A model generated the notes under the pieces. That model was given only the letters and a program-made list of their open reading frames with translations, did no database searches and was not told the origin of the DNA. Source: Gemmataceae bacterium (GTDB lineage: Bacteria; Planctomycetota; Planctomycetia; Gemmatales; Gemmataceae). Taken from it: a stretch of DNA of 15,635 nt. This document shows positions 15,553-15,635 of this stretch, one piece after another. Numbering within the stretch: the first letter of the stretch is position 1; each line of letters opens with the position of its first letter. A program made the position numbers and the translations under genes. The stretch is from NCBI GenBank assembly GCA_009691815.1, contig SIAL01000027.1:1-15635 (forward strand), written 5' to 3'.

Positions 15553-15635
15553 TGGTTTGCCCCCGCCTTTGGAGGGCATTGATCAAAAGCAACATTACAA
15601 ACGAGGTTATCAACATCATTATTGCGGTTGCTGTC
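15545..15635 (-). CDS. cysT: C-terminal end of sulfate permease CysT (CysU), partial
   Basis: Only the last 29 codons and the stop are inside the window; the gene continues past the right edge. The translated end TATAIMMLITSFVMLLLIN followed by ALQRRGQTNG is a final membrane helix with a short basic tail, as expected for the permease encoded just before cysW. Identity rests largely on position and overlap with cysW, since the conserved EAA loop is outside the window. Confidence 0.7.
   Translation of the reverse strand, partial: TATAIMMLITSFVMLLLINALQRRGQTNG

Noticed and set aside
1..15635. tRNA, rRNA, riboswitch, transposase or integrase signatures
   Set aside because: None was recognised on either strand; gaps between genes are short and hold only the small repeats and symmetries listed.

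Overview
The window looks like ordinary chromosomal backbone from a bacterium, most likely a member of the Planctomycetota. That placement is an inference. It rests on a very large single-pass PpiD/SurA-like protein with a short basic N-terminus, a topoisomerase I tail with several zinc fingers, and a homodimeric-type pyruvate dehydrogenase E1 with its own E2 and E3. No rRNA gene is present to confirm it. All genes read through without frameshifts. I saw no transposase, integrase, tRNA, rRNA, CRISPR array, defence gene or other sign of a mobile region.

Layout from left to right. Bases 1-2597 hold topA on the minus strand; its 3' end lies beyond the left edge. A 238-base divergent spacer separates it from a plus-strand gene for an 890-residue membrane-anchored PpiD/SurA-like protein (2836-5508). 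That gene converges on hflX (minus, 5626-6990). The short convergent gap carries an exact 31-bp direct repeat, one copy of which contains the hflX stop codon. A 190-base divergent spacer with several small symmetries lies between hflX and the rightward pyruvate dehydrogenase operon: aceE (E1), aceF (E2) and lpdA (E3), 7181-12752. A convergent spacer (12753-12920) contains a hairpin that looks like a terminator and two degenerate copies of a 46-bp tandem repeat. From 12921 to the right edge a minus-strand operon reads, in transcription order, cysT (only its end is visible), cysW, cysA and a metal-dependent cyclase/formamidase-family gene. The transporter genes overlap, and only 20 bases separate cysA from the cyclase gene.

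How the genes work together. The three central genes encode a complete pyruvate dehydrogenase complex: E1 decarboxylates pyruvate, the E2 lipoyl arm carries the acetyl group to CoA, and E3 re-oxidises the arm with NAD+. The rightmost genes encode the permease and ATPase of a sulfate/thiosulfate importer; the binding protein would have to be encoded outside the window. TopA and HflX are housekeeping proteins for DNA supercoiling and for ribosome rescue.

I found no convincing previously undescribed multi-gene system. The observations most worth a second look are small: the PpiD-like protein whose expected catalytic region is not recognisable, the two non-coding repeats, the cyclase gene attached to the sulfate operon, and long G-runs inside aceF and lpdA.
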